Shown here: in pieces, positions 44,277 through 56,418 of the stretch
Layout of the letters: each line of letters begins with the position of its first letter
Numbering within the stretch: position 1 is the first letter of the stretch
Assembly (NCBI RefSeq): GCF_036924595.1
Contig: NZ_JAZHRV010000001.1
Span: 992,001 to 1,056,000 of the forward strand
Source of the DNA: Bradyrhizobium algeriense
Lineage (GTDB): Bacteria; Pseudomonadota; Alphaproteobacteria; Rhizobiales; Xanthobacteraceae
Reading direction: 5' to 3'
Length of the DNA stretch: 64,000 bases
Notes under the pieces: model-generated
Databases searched by the model: none
What the model was told of the DNA's origin: nothing
The model's input: only the letters and a program-made list of their open reading frames with translations
Translations under genes and position numbers: made by a program

Positions 44277-45268
44277 TGCGGACGACCATTCTCTTTGGCG
44301 GCACCAACAAGGAGCGGCTGGTTTCGGTCGCGAGCGCTCAGGCGCTGCATCGCGCCTTGCCGGAAGCCGATCTCTGGTTCTGGGACGTTGCCGATACCGT
44401 GCATGAGGTTGCGTCGCAGAAGCTGCTCGAGCATTCGCGTCCGTTTGAGGATGAATTCAAACCCGGCAACCGCGGCTTGTCGCTCGAAGCCGCGCTCGAC
44501 AAGGCGAAGTTCGAGGATCGCGTGCTGGTGCTCGGCCTGCATGGCGGCCGGGCCGAGAACGGCGAATTGCAGGCGATGTGCGAACTGCGCGGGATTCCCT
44601 TCACCGGCTCCGGCTCGGCGTCGTCGAATCTCGCTTTCGACAAGGTGGCGGCAAAACGCTTTGCGGCCTATGCGGGCGTCACAGCGCCGGCCGGCGTCGC
44701 CCTGGAAGAGCTCGACACGGCGTTCGCCGAATACGGCAGGCTGATCGCAAAGCCGGCGCGGGATGGATCGAGCTATGGCCTGATCTTCGTCAATGCGAAG
44801 CAGGATCTCGTCGCCGTGCGCAACGCCGCCAGAACAGAGGAATATCTGATCGAGCCGTTCGTGTCGGGCGTGGAGGCGACCTGCGGCGTGCTGGAGCGGC
44901 CCGACGGCTCGGTGCTTTCACTGCCGCCGATCGAAATCGTTCCGGCGGAAGGCGCGTTCGACTACACGGCGAAGTACCTGCTCAAATCTACCCAGGAGAT
45001 CTGTCCGGGACGATTTTCGCCCGAGATCAGCACAGCCCTCATGGACCAGGCGCTGCGGGCGCACCGGGCGCTGTCGTGCAGCGGCTATTCCCGGACCGAC
45101 TTCATCGTCTCGGCGAAGGGGTTGGTTTACCTGGAAACCAACACGCTGCCGGGCCTGACCGCCGCATCGCTCTACCCGAAGGCGCTGAAGGCGCAGGGGA
45201 TCGAATTCCCGGATTTTCTGCGCGACCAGATCGCGCTGGCCGAACGGCGCAACCGGGAACGGGTTTGA
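44276..45268 (+). CDS. ddl: D-alanine:D-alanine ligase
   Basis: 330 aa ATP-grasp enzyme. The N-terminus is divergent: LFGGTNKERLVSVASA in place of the usual GGxSxEREVS, and LGLHGGRAENGELQ in place of HGxxGEDG. The catalytic parts are kept: KPARDGSSYGL, FDYTAKY, SGYSRTDF and LETNTLPGLTAASLYP. It makes the D-Ala-D-Ala dipeptide used by MurF. The start overlaps the murB stop by one base, so the pair is coupled. Confidence 0.88.
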   Translation: MRTTILFGGTNKERLVSVASAQALHRALPEADLWFWDVADTVHEVASQKLLEHSRPFEDEFKPGNRGLSLEAALDKAKFEDRVLVLGLHGGRAENGELQAMCELRGIPFTGSGSASSNLAFDKVAAKRFAAYAGVTAPAGVALEELDTAFAEYGRLIAKPARDGSSYGLIFVNAKQDLVAVRNAARTEEYLIEPFVSGVEATCGVLERPDGSVLSLPPIEIVPAEGAFDYTAKYLLKSTQEICPGRFSPEISTALMDQALRAHRALSCSGYSRTDFIVSAKGLVYLETNTLPGLTAASLYPKALKAQGIEFPDFLRDQIALAERRNRERV

Positions 45269-45579
45269 CCGGCCGACCGGCCAGTTAACAGGCCGTTAAC
45301 CCGGAACTAACCTCGCCACGAGAATTGTTGCTAAAATCCTAAGAATTACCCGGCAAACCACTCAAAAGACGCGTCAAAACGCGTCACCGGCGCCCCGAAT
45401 TTACACTTTGTTTACCAGGAAGTCCGAAGGTTAACGCTGGCGGCGCATGTGGCGCTTGGCTGCCGGGGCGTGCGCTGTTCCGACTTCAGATCAGCACCAA
45501 GTCCGGCAAAACCGAGGCGTCACATGGGCCGGAACCCGCAAAAACGCTTGCGGGAACAACACTTGGACAGGCTCGTGCA
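45269..45579. other. ftsQAZ promoter region
   Basis: A 311-bp gap with no gene. It contains a full CtrA box (45285-45300), a further GTTAACG half-site at 45432, and a CGCGTCAAAACGCGTCAC direct repeat near 45371. A promoter here would drive ftsQ, ftsA and ftsZ separately from the mur genes. Confidence 0.5.
45285..45300. promoter_or_regulatory. CtrA-type binding site
   Basis: TTAACAGGCCGTTAAC has the TTAA-N7-TTAA form of the alphaproteobacterial cell-cycle regulator CtrA. In Caulobacter CtrA controls ftsQA and ftsZ transcription; the placement before ftsQ here fits the same logic. Confidence 0.65.
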
Positions 45580-46566
45580 ATGGATGGTGCAGGACGCCTC
45601 GCTCGGTCGCTGAGATCGCTGGGGCCCCAAGCTGACCTGAAAGCGGCTGCTATTGGAGCGGCCGTGCTGCTGCGCGAGCGGATGGGCCTTCGTGCCCGCG
45701 TCCCGGCAAGGCCCGTGATCGATCGCGAACCGTCGAATCGCCTGGTCCTGCTGGTCGAACGTTACCTTCCGAACCGCGCAGGCGTCGCCTTGACCGTGCT
45801 GATGCTGCTCGGCAGCGCAGGCCTGGGCATCGTCAAGGGCGGCCATGTCGACGACTTCATGGTGGCGCTTGACGATACCCGCAATGCGCTGGCCAATTCG
45901 GCCGGATTCCGCATCACCACGGTTGCCATCAACGGCCGCAAGCAATTGAGCCAGGACGAGGTGCTCGCGATCGGCGGCGTCAACGGCCGTTCCTCGCTGT
46001 TGTTCCTCGACGCCGCCACCGTGCGCGACAGGCTCAAGGCCAATCCGTGGATCGCTGATGCGACCATCCTGAAGCTTTATCCCGGTCAGCTGCAGATCGA
46101 CATCGTCGAGCGTACGGCGTTCGCGTTGTGGCAGCAGGAGGGCCGGCTGTCCGTGATATCGGAGGACGGCGTGGTGCTGGAGCCCTACGTGTCGCGCCGC
46201 TTCGTGACGCTGCCGCTGGTGGTGGGCAAGGGCGCCGACGTCAAGGCCCGCGATTTCCTCGCGCTGCTCGACCGCTATCCGCAGGTTCGCATCGCGACCA
46301 AGGCTGCGATCCTCGTCGGCGAACGGCGCTGGAATCTGCGGCTGAAGGACGGCCTCGACATCCGCCTGCCGGAGAACGACGTCGGCAATGCGCTTGCCGT
46401 GCTGAGCAAGCTGGACAAGGACGACCGGCTGTTCTCGCGCGACATCGTCGCGGTCGACATGCGCCTGCCGGACCGCTTGACGGTGCAATTGTCTGATGAC
46501 GCGGCCAAGGCCCGCGAAGAACTGTTCAAGGACAAGAAACCCAAGAAAAAGGCCGGTGACGCATGA
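45580..46566 (+). CDS. ftsQ: Cell division protein FtsQ
   Basis: 328 aa. The cytoplasmic N-terminus (1-58) is basic, followed by one membrane helix (GVALTVLMLLGSAGLGIV, about 66-85). The POTRA domain is FRITTVAINGRKQLSQDEVLAI and the FtsQ domain begins NPWIADATILKLYPGQLQIDIVER (quoted in part: NPWIADATILKLYPGQ). The end is Lys-rich. FtsQ links FtsL/FtsB to FtsA in divisome assembly. The stop overlaps the ftsA start by four bases. Confidence 0.93.
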   Translation: MDGAGRLARSLRSLGPQADLKAAAIGAAVLLRERMGLRARVPARPVIDREPSNRLVLLVERYLPNRAGVALTVLMLLGSAGLGIVKGGHVDDFMVALDDTRNALANSAGFRITTVAINGRKQLSQDEVLAIGGVNGRSSLLFLDAATVRDRLKANPWIADATILKLYPGQLQIDIVERTAFALWQQEGRLSVISEDGVVLEPYVSRRFVTLPLVVGKGADVKARDFLALLDRYPQVRIATKAAILVGERRWNLRLKDGLDIRLPENDVGNALAVLSKLDKDDRLFSRDIVAVDMRLPDRLTVQLSDDAAKAREELFKDKKPKKKAGDA

Positions 46567-47882
46567 CCGGCCTCGATCGCAACCAGACCCCGAAGACGCG
46601 CCCCGTCGACCACAAGCGCACCGCGCTGGTGGCGTCGCTCGATGTCGGCACCAGCAAGATCGCCTGCATGATCGCGCGGCTGAAGCCGTCGCCAGCGAAC
46701 GACGCGCTGCGCGGCCGTACCCATGCGGTGGAACTGATCGGCTACAGCCAGATCCAGTCGCGCGGCGTCAAGGCCGGCGCCGTGGTCGATCTCGCCGAAT
46801 GCGAACAGGCGGTGCGGCAGGCCGTGGCGCTGGCCGAGCGCATGGCCAAGGTCCGCGTTGAGTCAGTATTGCTGTCGGTTTCCGGCGGCCGGCTGCAGGG
46901 CCAGCTGGTCGAGGCTGCCGCCGATATCAGGGGCGGCGCCGTTACCGCCGATGACGTCACCCGGGTGACTTCCACCGGCATGCGCCACGCCACCGGCGAG
47001 GGCCGCACCGTGCTGCACGCGCTGCCGGTCGGCTACGCGCTGGATGGCGTCAAGGGCATCCGCGACCCCCGCGGCATGGTGGCCCGGCAGTTCGGCGTCG
47101 ACATGAACGTGGTGACGGCGGATGCCACCGTTGCCCGCAACCTGATGCTGGTGGTCGAGCGCTGCCATCTCAATGTCGAAGCCATGTCGGCGAGTCCTTA
47201 TGTCGCAGGCCTTTCCGTGTTGACCGACGACGAGGCCGATCTCGGCGCCGCCGTGGTCGAAATGGGCGCCGGATCGACCACGATTGCGACCTATTCCGCC
47301 GGCCGCTTCGTTCATGCATCAGGATTTGCGCTCGGCGGACAGCACGTGACCATGGATCTTGCACGCGGCGTCGGCGCATGCATTGCGGATGCCGAGCGAA
47401 TCAAGACTTTATACGGGACCGTGCTGACCGGCGGGTCCGACGCGCGCGAGTTGATGTCTGTTCCGACTGCAGGTGAGGAACACGATGCACCGCAGATCGT
47501 CTCGCGCGCCACGATCGCGAACATCGTCCGGCATCGTGCCGAGGAGATTTTTGAAATGGTCCGGGACCGGCTCGCGGATTCCCCCTTTGCGGCAGAGCCG
47601 CGTGCGCGGGTTGTCTTGAGCGGCGGCGCGTCCCAGCTCACCGGCACCGTCGAACTCGCCACCCGCATTCTCAACCGGCCGGTCCGGATCGGCCGGCCGC
47701 TCGGTTTCGGCCGGCTGCCCAACGAGGCCAAGAGCGCCTCGTTCGCGGTGCCGACCGGTCTCCTAGTCTATCCGCAATACGCTCATCTGGAACACGTCGA
47801 ACCGCGGCATACGCGGCAGCTCAGGACAGGGACTGACGGCTATTTCGGAAAGGTCGGACGATGGCTTCGCGAGGGCTTCTGA
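46563..47882 (+). CDS. ftsA: Cell division protein FtsA
   Basis: 439 aa actin-like ATPase. Motifs: [17 protein letters not shown] (phosphate 1), [15 protein letters not shown] (phosphate 2), [18 protein letters not shown] (adenosine). The C-terminal end VGRWLREGF is the amphipathic membrane-targeting helix. It tethers FtsZ to the inner membrane. It is coupled to ftsQ by an ATGA overlap and is followed 88 bp later by ftsZ. Confidence 0.95.
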   Translation: MTGLDRNQTPKTRPVDHKRTALVASLDVGTSKIACMIARLKPSPANDALRGRTHAVELIGYSQIQSRGVKAGAVVDLAECEQAVRQAVALAERMAKVRVESVLLSVSGGRLQGQLVEAAADIRGGAVTADDVTRVTSTGMRHATGEGRTVLHALPVGYALDGVKGIRDPRGMVARQFGVDMNVVTADATVARNLMLVVERCHLNVEAMSASPYVAGLSVLTDDEADLGAAVVEMGAGSTTIATYSAGRFVHASGFALGGQHVTMDLARGVGACIADAERIKTLYGTVLTGGSDARELMSVPTAGEEHDAPQIVSRATIANIVRHRAEEIFEMVRDRLADSPFAAEPRARVVLSGGASQLTGTVELATRILNRPVRIGRPLGFGRLPNEAKSASFAVPTGLLVYPQYAHLEHVEPRHTRQLRTGTDGYFGKVGRWLREGF

Positions 47883-47970
47883 TGACCGATCCAGTGACCA
47901 AACGATTTTCACCAAATGCCGCGGCCGCCGGCCGGGGCGAACCAAAGCGCGCGTCGTAAGAGAGGCAACC

Positions 47971-49788
47971 ATGGCACTCAATCTGACCCCCCCTGACATC
48001 AGCGAGCTGAAACCGCGGATTACCGTCTTCGGCGTCGGTGGAGCAGGCGGCAATGCCGTCAATAACATGATCACTGCCGGGTTGCAGGGCGTCGATTTCG
48101 TCGTCGCCAACACCGACGCGCAGGCGCTGACCATGTCGAAGGCGCAGCGCATCGTGCAGATGGGCACACAGGTGACGCAGGGCCTCGGCGCGGGGTCCCA
48201 GCCTGATGTCGGCGCGGCGGCGGCGCAGGAAGTCATCGACGAACTTCGCGACCACCTCTCGGGCGCCAACATGGTGTTCGTCACCGCCGGCATGGGCGGC
48301 GGCACCGGCACCGGCGCAGCCCCCGTCATCGCCAAGACCGCGCGCGAAATGGGCATCCTCACCGTCGGCGTGGTGACCAAGCCGTTCCACTTCGAAGGCA
48401 TGCGCCGCATGCGCACCGCCGAGTCCGGCATCGCCGAACTGCACAAGGTGGTCGATACGCTCTTGATCATCCCGAACCAGAACCTGTTCCGGGTCGCCAA
48501 CGAAAAGACCACCTTCGCCGACGCCTTCGCGATGGCCGATCAGGTGCTCTATTCGGGCGTTGCCTGCATCACCGACCTGATGGTCAAGGAAGGCCTGATC
48601 AACCTCGACTTCGCCGACGTGAGGGCGGTGATGAAGGAGATGGGCAAGGCGATGATGGGCACCGGCGAAGCCACCGGCGAGAAGCGCGCGCTGACCGCGG
48701 CCGAAGCTGCGATCGCCAACCCGCTGATCGACGACTCATCGATGAAGGGGGCCCGCGGCCTGCTGATCTCGATCACCGGCGGCAAGGACCTCACCCTGTT
48801 CGAAGTCGACGAAGCCGCCACCCGGATTCGCGAGGAAGTCGACCAGGACGCCAACATCATCGTCGGCGCCACCTTCGACGAGACGCTCGACGGCATCATC
48901 CGCGTCTCCGTCGTCGCCACCGGCATCGAGCAGGCGCAGATCGCGCGCAATGCCGCCGCCGCCCCGGCGGCCGCGACCACTGCCACTGCCGGCGCCACGT
49001 CCTCGCCCGACAACCGTCTGGCCGAACTGACCGCTCGCCTCCGCGCCGACAATGCGCGGCTGGCCGAACGCGCCCAGAAGCTCGAGCCGGCGCCCGCGCC
49101 GCAGGCGATTGCTCCGGCTCCCGCGCAGGCCTCTGCCGTCGCGTCGGCGCAACGTCAGGCCAACAATGTCGAGCGTGCAGCGCTTGCTGCGATCGCAGCT
49201 GCGGTTGATACGCCGCAACAGGCTCCGATCCAGCCGGCTTCCTATGGCGATGTCACGGTCCGCCCGATCGCGCAGAAGCCGACCCTGTTCCCGGATCATA
49301 ACGAGGCCGCCCGCATCGAGCCCGAGCAGCCTGCGACCCCCGAAACCTTCATCCCGCAGGCGGCCGAACGAGCGCCGGCGCGCTCGCCGCGGATGCCGAA
49401 ATTCGAGGATCTGCCGATGCCGGCGCAGGCCGAAATCCGGCAGGCCCGCGGTGAAGCCGAGGAGGAGCACCCGCAGAAGTCCAAGCTCTCGCTGTTGCAG
49501 CGGCTCGCCAATGTCGGGCTCGGCCGCCGCGACGAAGAGGCCGAGCCGCCGATCGCGGCCCGCGCCTCCGGTCCAGCGATGGCCCCGCTGCCACCGCTGC
49601 CCGATCGCAAGCCGCAGCGGACCGTCGCCCAGCAAATGGCGGCGAATCATGAACCGGTATCGGAGTACGCAAAACGCCCGGCGCCGCAAGGTTTGGACGT
49701 CCATGGCCGCCCGGCACCTGTTGCCTCAACGCCACAGGGCGACGATCATCTTGATATCCCGGCCTTCCTCCGACGCCAGGCCAACTGA
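47971..49788 (+). CDS. ftsZ: Cell division protein FtsZ with long C-terminal linker
   Basis: 605 aa, far longer than the 380-400 of E. coli FtsZ. The tubulin-like GTPase is in the first 320 residues ([14 protein letters not shown], the signature [12 protein letters not shown] at 108-119, [18 protein letters not shown] T7 region). Residues about 325-590 are a long Ala/Pro/Glu-rich linker. The conserved C-terminal peptide [15 protein letters not shown] binds FtsA. It polymerises into the Z ring. AGAGAGG is the ribosome binding site. It is closed by a strong terminator. Confidence 0.97.
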   Translation: MALNLTPPDISELKPRITVFGVGGAGGNAVNNMITAGLQGVDFVVANTDAQALTMSKAQRIVQMGTQVTQGLGAGSQPDVGAAAAQEVIDELRDHLSGANMVFVTAGMGGGTGTGAAPVIAKTAREMGILTVGVVTKPFHFEGMRRMRTAESGIAELHKVVDTLLIIPNQNLFRVANEKTTFADAFAMADQVLYSGVACITDLMVKEGLINLDFADVRAVMKEMGKAMMGTGEATGEKRALTAAEAAIANPLIDDSSMKGARGLLISITGGKDLTLFEVDEAATRIREEVDQDANIIVGATFDETLDGIIRVSVVATGIEQAQIARNAAAAPAAATTATAGATSSPDNRLAELTARLRADNARLAERAQKLEPAPAPQAIAPAPAQASAVASAQRQANNVERAALAAIAAAVDTPQQAPIQPASYGDVTVRPIAQKPTLFPDHNEAARIEPEQPATPETFIPQAAERAPARSPRMPKFEDLPMPAQAEIRQARGEAEEEHPQKSKLSLLQRLANVGLGRRDEEAEPPIAARASGPAMAPLPPLPDRKPQRTVAQQMAANHEPVSEYAKRPAPQGLDVHGRPAPVASTPQGDDHLDIPAFLRRQAN

Positions 49789-49815
49789 GCTTTTGTAACA
49801 ATTAAGGCGACCCAA

Positions 49816-49850
49816 GGGGCCCCGGCTGACCCAGCCGGGGCCCTCTCTTT
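49816..49850 (+). terminator. Rho-independent terminator after ftsZ
   Basis: 13-bp GC-rich stem (GGGGCCCCGGCTG paired with CAGCCGGGGCCCT, one G-T pair) with a 3-base loop, then CTCTTT. It ends the dcw transcription unit. Confidence 0.8.
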
Positions 49851-50139
49851 GGCTGGGTACCGAGGCGCGGTTGGTCGGTCAAGCAACTGATTTTAAATGA
49901 TTAATTATTCATTCCGTGATCAGCTATTGCGGCTGAAACGGCCTTCGGCCGTGCCGGAATTTGGTTAACCCTTGGCGCGATTGCGGCAGAGATAGGGTAA
50001 CAATCCGTAAAGAAGCGTGAGTTGGCGCGCTTTGGGAAATAGTTATGGTCTGCCGTGACTTGGGGATGCCTAGAACGCGAATCGCCACTTACGCGCGGTT
50101 CCCGTCTTTGGGTTAAGTCAGGGTAGTGGGCAGTTATCG
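49851..50139. other. ftsZ-lpxC intergenic region
   Basis: An AT-rich stretch (TGATTAATTATTCATT near 49900) and GGTTAACCC (49962-49970) may hold the lpxC promoter. No gene is seen. Confidence 0.4.
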
Positions 50140-51099
50140 ATGAAATTCAGCCGGCAAACCACGCTTCGGTCGCAAGCCACCGTAACGGGCGTTGGCGTTC
50201 ATTCCGGTTTACCTGTCAGCCTGACGCTTGGACCTGCTCCTGTGGATGCGGGTTTTATTTTTGTCCGCACCGGCCTTGATGAGGCCGACCGCGAAGTTCC
50301 CGCCATCGCCGAATCCGTAACCGCCACCGATCTTGCAACCGTTCTCGGCGACCGCGAAGGCCCGCTGGTTTCCACTGCGGAACATGTCCTCGCTGCCTTG
50401 CGCGGCATGGGCGTCGACAACGCCATCATCGAAGTCGACGGTCCCGAAGTTCCGATCATGGACGGCAGCGCGGCGGCCTTCGTCGCCGCCATCGATCAGG
50501 CCGGCATTGTCACCCAGTCGGCCTCCCGCCGCTTCATTCAGGTGCTGAAGCCGGTGCAGGTTGCGATCGGCGACAGCTTCGGCGAGTTGCGGCCGCATGC
50601 AGGCGGGTTCCGCGTCGAGATCGAGATCGACTTCGCCAATCCCGTGATCGGCCGCCAGAATTTCTCGCTCGATCTCAATCCTGAAAGCTTCCGCCGCGAG
50701 GTTTCCCGGGCCCGGACCTTCGGCTTCATGAACGATGTCGCGCGGCTCTGGAGCGCCGGTTTTGCGCGCGGCGCCTCGTTTGAGAATACAGTGGTGCTCG
50801 ACGACGCCCGTCTGCTCAACACCGAAGGCCTGCGCTTTTCCGATGAATGCGCCCGCCACAAGGCGCTGGACGCGGTTGGCGATCTGACCCTGGCCGGCTT
50901 GCCGCTGCTCGGCGCCTATCGCTCAGTGCGTGGTGGCCACAAGCTGAACCACGCCGTACTGACGGCCCTGTTGGCCGATCCCAGCGCCTGGCGGGTGGTC
51001 GAGGCCGAACCGGCACGCCGTACCCGCGGCCATGTTGAGGCCGGCGCAGGCATGGTGGGCGGTTTGATCGCCCCAGCCTATGGTCCGGATGTGTCCTGA
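50140..51099 (+). CDS. lpxC: UDP-3-O-acyl-N-acetylglucosamine deacetylase
   Basis: 319 aa. Zinc ligands and active site are visible: TAEHVLAALRGMGVDN, IMDGSAAAFVAAI, RTFGFMNDV, and RHKALDAVGDLTLAG followed by GGHKLNHAV. It commits UDP-acyl-GlcNAc to lipid A. The position after ftsZ is the usual one. The stop codon sits inside the first unit of a 24-bp tandem repeat. Confidence 0.96.
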   Translation: MKFSRQTTLRSQATVTGVGVHSGLPVSLTLGPAPVDAGFIFVRTGLDEADREVPAIAESVTATDLATVLGDREGPLVSTAEHVLAALRGMGVDNAIIEVDGPEVPIMDGSAAAFVAAIDQAGIVTQSASRRFIQVLKPVQVAIGDSFGELRPHAGGFRVEIEIDFANPVIGRQNFSLDLNPESFRREVSRARTFGFMNDVARLWSAGFARGASFENTVVLDDARLLNTEGLRFSDECARHKALDAVGDLTLAGLPLLGAYRSVRGGHKLNHAVLTALLADPSAWRVVEAEPARRTRGHVEAGAGMVGGLIAPAYGPDVS

Positions 51100-51162
51100 C
51101 TTTCGCTTTGCGAAATGTCCTGACTTTCGCTTTGCGAAATGTCCTGACTTTCGCTTGTGAAA
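51092..51162. repeat. 24-bp tandem repeat, about three units, over the lpxC stop
   Basis: TGTCCTGACTTTCGCTTTGC plus GAAA is repeated at 51092 and 51116 exactly, and in shortened form at 51140. Unit length is a multiple of three. The first unit holds the lpxC TGA (51097-51099). Confidence 0.8.
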
Positions 51163-51461
51163 TCCACTGACCTCGGCTTGCGAAAGGCCGGGCTTTTTGT
51201 GCCGTACACAGACGCGTTTTCCGTAGTAACCACAATTGGTAACGATGCCCGTTCCGCCGCCTTAATCCGGGCGAATTGGCTGCGTATTCGGTTGGTTGAG
51301 GACCATTTTTCGGCTACAGAGGCTCGCGGTTGCACGACAAGCGCTACGGGCCTCTGAGGAATTACGCATTGGGCACGGGAAATATGGCTTCCATGACCGC
51401 GGTTCATGGGCAGGCGGGCTCCAGTCATCAACCGCATCAAAGGCGTCAGGTCACAGATTCA
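51163..51461. other. Upstream region of bamD
   Basis: No convincing gene. The bamD frame is open from 51330, but the extra 44 residues lack signal-peptide character and are judged untranslated leader. Confidence 0.4.
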
Positions 51462-52343
51462 ATGTCGGCACAGCGTATGACGCTTGAACCACGCAAATCA
51501 CTACGGTTGCTGCGGCTGGCGGCGGGCCTGATTGCGCTCACCATTCCCTTAAGCGGATGCGGCACCGGCGCGCTCTGGGACAAGTTCACCGCCAAGGACG
51601 ACACCTTCAACGAGGAACCGGCGGACAAGCTCTACAATGAGGGCTTGTACCTGATGAACCAGCGCAAGGATAACAAGGCGGCCTCGAAGAAATTCGAGGA
51701 AGTCGATCGCCAGCATCCCTATTCGGACTGGGCGCGCAAATCGCTGCTGATGTCGGCCTATTCCTTCTACAATTCCGGCGACTACGACAGCTGCATTGGT
51801 GCTGCGACCCGTTACGTCACGCTGCATCCCGGCAGCCCGGATGCGGCTTATGCGCAATATCTGATCGCGGCCTCGCATTACGACCAGATCCCGGACATCT
51901 CCCGCGACCAGGGCCGCACCGAAAAAGCGATCGCGGCGCTGGAAGAGGTGATTCGCAAATATCCGACCTCGGAATACGCCAACTCCGCCAAGGCCAAGCT
52001 CGAAGGCGCGCGCGACCAGCTCGCCGGCAAGGAATTGGATGTCGGCCGCTATTATTTGGATAAGCGCGACTTCACTCCGGCGATCAACCGTTTCAAGACC
52101 GTGGTCACGCGCTATCAGACCACCCGCCACGTCGAGGAAGCGCTCTACCGCCTCACCGAGGCCTATATGGCGATCGGCATCGTCGGCGAGGCGCAGACGG
52201 CGGCGGCCGTACTTGGGCACAACTTTCCTGACAGCCGGTGGTACAAGGACGCCTATAATCTTGTAAAGTCGGGCGGTCTCGAGCCGAGCGAGAACAAGGG
52301 TTCCTATATTTCCAGGGCCTTCAAGAAGATGGGTCTCGGCTAG
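51462..52343 (+). CDS. bamD: Outer membrane assembly lipoprotein BamD
   Basis: 293 aa from ATG 51462, chosen because it places a basic, hydrophobic signal (LRLLRLAAGLIALTIPLSGC) with lipobox LSGC at residues 25-28. The mature part is TPR-like (YNEGLYLMNQRKDNKAASKKF, HPYSDWARKSLLMSAYSFY in parts). It is the essential partner of BamA in outer-membrane protein insertion. The next gene, recN, begins 13 bp later. Confidence 0.93.
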   Translation: MSAQRMTLEPRKSLRLLRLAAGLIALTIPLSGCGTGALWDKFTAKDDTFNEEPADKLYNEGLYLMNQRKDNKAASKKFEEVDRQHPYSDWARKSLLMSAYSFYNSGDYDSCIGAATRYVTLHPGSPDAAYAQYLIAASHYDQIPDISRDQGRTEKAIAALEEVIRKYPTSEYANSAKAKLEGARDQLAGKELDVGRYYLDKRDFTPAINRFKTVVTRYQTTRHVEEALYRLTEAYMAIGIVGEAQTAAAVLGHNFPDSRWYKDAYNLVKSGGLEPSENKGSYISRAFKKMGLG

Positions 52344-52356
52344 GAATTTACTTCGC

Positions 52357-54042
52357 ATGCTGGCGCGTCTGTCGATCCGTGACATCGTCCTGATCGAACG
52401 GCTCGATATCGAATTCTCCCGTGGCCTCGCGGTGCTGACCGGTGAAACCGGCGCGGGCAAATCCATCCTGCTCGATGCCTTCGCGCTGGCGCTTGGCGGC
52501 CGCGGCGATTCGGGCCTGGTCCGCCACGGCGCGGAGCAGGGCCAGGTGACGGCCACTTTCGACGTCCCCAAGGACCATCCGGCGGCAAAGATTCTGTCCG
52601 AGAACGGCCTCGACGATGCGAGTTCTGAAGAATCCTGCGAAATGATTCTGCGCCGTGTGCAGCTCGCCGACGGCCGCACCCGCGCCTTCATCAACGACCA
52701 GTCGATCAGCGTGCAGACCCTGAAAGCGGTCGGCGCTGTCCTGGTCGAGATCCATGGCCAGCATGACGAGCGCGCGCTGGTTGACGCCTCGACGCACCGG
52801 CAGTTGCTCGATGCCTTTGCCGGGCTGGAGAAAGAGGTCGCGGCGCTGGAAACGCTATGGGAGGCGCGGCGCACTGCGAATCAAGCGCTCGACGCGCATC
52901 GCGCCAGCATGGAACGCGCCGCGCGCGAGGCGGACTATCTGCGCCACGCCGCCGACGAGCTGAAGACGTTGAAGCCGAAGGAGGGCGAGGAGACCGCGCT
53001 CGCCGGACGCCGCACCATCATGATGCAGGGCGAGAAGATCGCAAGCGACCTGCGCGAGGCGCAGGAGGCGGTCGGCGGCCCCCATTCGCCGGTGCCGGCG
53101 CTGGCCGCCGCAGTACGCCGTCTCGAACGCCGCGCCGCCAATTCGCCCGCGCTGGTCGAGCCGGCGGTGAAGGCGATCGATATCGCGATCAACGCGCTGG
53201 AAGAGGCCGACCAGCATCTCAGCGCAGCCTTGGTCGCGGCCGATTTCGATCCCGCCGAGCTGGAGCGCATCGAGGAGCGGCTGTTTGCGCTTCGTGCCGC
53301 CTCGCGCAAATATTCGACGCCAGTCGATGGGCTGGCGGCGCTTGCCGCCAAATTCGTCGCCGACGTGGCACTGATCGATGCCGGCGCGGATCAGTTGAAG
53401 AAGCTGGAAGCCGCCGCTGATGAAGCCGACCAGCGCTACGGCGCGGCGGCGACCAAGCTGTCTGCTGCCCGCAATAAGTCCGCCGAGAAGCTCAACAAGG
53501 CGGTTAACGCCGAACTCGCGCCGCTGAAACTCGAGCGCGCAAAATTCACGACGCAGGTCGAAACCGACGCGAATTCGCCGGGGCCGCAGGGCATCGACCG
53601 GGTCGAGTTCTGGGTGCAGACCAATCCGGGGACCAAACCGGGGCCGCTGATGAAGGTCGCCTCCGGCGGCGAGCTGTCGCGGTTCCTGCTGGCGCTCAAG
53701 GTGGTGCTGTCCGACCGCGGCTCGGCGCCCACGCTGGTGTTCGACGAAATCGATACCGGTGTCGGCGGCGCGGTGGCGGACGCGATCGGCGCGCGGCTTT
53801 CGCGGCTGGCCGGCCAGGTCCAGGTGATGGCGGTGACGCATGCGCCGCAGGTCGCCGCACGGGCCAGCACGCACCTGCTCATTTCCAAGGATGCGCTCGA
53901 CAAGGGCAAGCGCGTCGCCACCCGCGTCAACGCGCTCGCCGCCGACCACCGCCGCGAGGAAATCGCCCGCATGCTGGCCGGCGCCGAGATCACGGCGGAA
54001 GCGAGGGCGGCGGCGGAGCGGCTGTTGCGCGCGGCGAGCTAG
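52357..54042 (+). CDS. recN: DNA repair protein RecN
   Basis: 561 aa SMC-like ATPase. N-terminal [20 protein letters not shown] and Walker [12 protein letters not shown] (about 28-38). Two long coiled coils flank the hinge. The C-terminal half has the signature [13 protein letters not shown], Walker [13 protein letters not shown] and [11 protein letters not shown]. It acts with RecA in double-strand break repair. It sits between bamD and ligA in one direction. Confidence 0.96.
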   Translation: MLARLSIRDIVLIERLDIEFSRGLAVLTGETGAGKSILLDAFALALGGRGDSGLVRHGAEQGQVTATFDVPKDHPAAKILSENGLDDASSEESCEMILRRVQLADGRTRAFINDQSISVQTLKAVGAVLVEIHGQHDERALVDASTHRQLLDAFAGLEKEVAALETLWEARRTANQALDAHRASMERAAREADYLRHAADELKTLKPKEGEETALAGRRTIMMQGEKIASDLREAQEAVGGPHSPVPALAAAVRRLERRAANSPALVEPAVKAIDIAINALEEADQHLSAALVAADFDPAELERIEERLFALRAASRKYSTPVDGLAALAAKFVADVALIDAGADQLKKLEAAADEADQRYGAAATKLSAARNKSAEKLNKAVNAELAPLKLERAKFTTQVETDANSPGPQGIDRVEFWVQTNPGTKPGPLMKVASGGELSRFLLALKVVLSDRGSAPTLVFDEIDTGVGGAVADAIGARLSRLAGQVQVMAVTHAPQVAARASTHLLISKDALDKGKRVATRVNALAADHRREEIARMLAGAEITAEARAAAERLLRAAS

Positions 54043-56199
<2,157 letters not shown>

Positions 56200-56221
56200 G
56201 GCGGGCGCCGCATATTCCGTT

Positions 56222-56321
56222 GTCGTCACCCGCGAAGGCGGGTGACCCAGTATTCCAGAGGCGGAAGTGGCAGATCGAGAAGCCGCGGCGTACTGGATCG
56301 CCCGCCTTCGCGGGCGATGAC
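56222..56321. repeat. REP-like palindrome (GTCGTCACCCGCGAAGGCGGG type)
   Basis: Same family as 32472-32573: CACCCGCGAAGGCGGGTGA, then CCAGTATTCCAGAGGCG, then GCCCGCCTTCGCGGGCGATGAC. It sits 23 bp after ligA and could form its terminator. Confidence 0.75.
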
Positions 56322-56418
56322 AGCAGACAATGAGGCGCTGACGTCGTGGATTGCTCTCTCAGCATCCCGACTCTTCCTCCTCCGTCTGCTCGATCAATTC
56401 CTCACAAGTGTTCAGCCG

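Noticed and set aside
47882..47959. 25-residue ORF overlapping the ftsA stop (TGATG)
   Set aside because: Overlap is suggestive, but there is no recognisable protein character and the ftsZ leader sequence accounts for the region.
51092..51162. CRISPR array
   Set aside because: The units are directly adjacent with no spacers and there are no cas genes.
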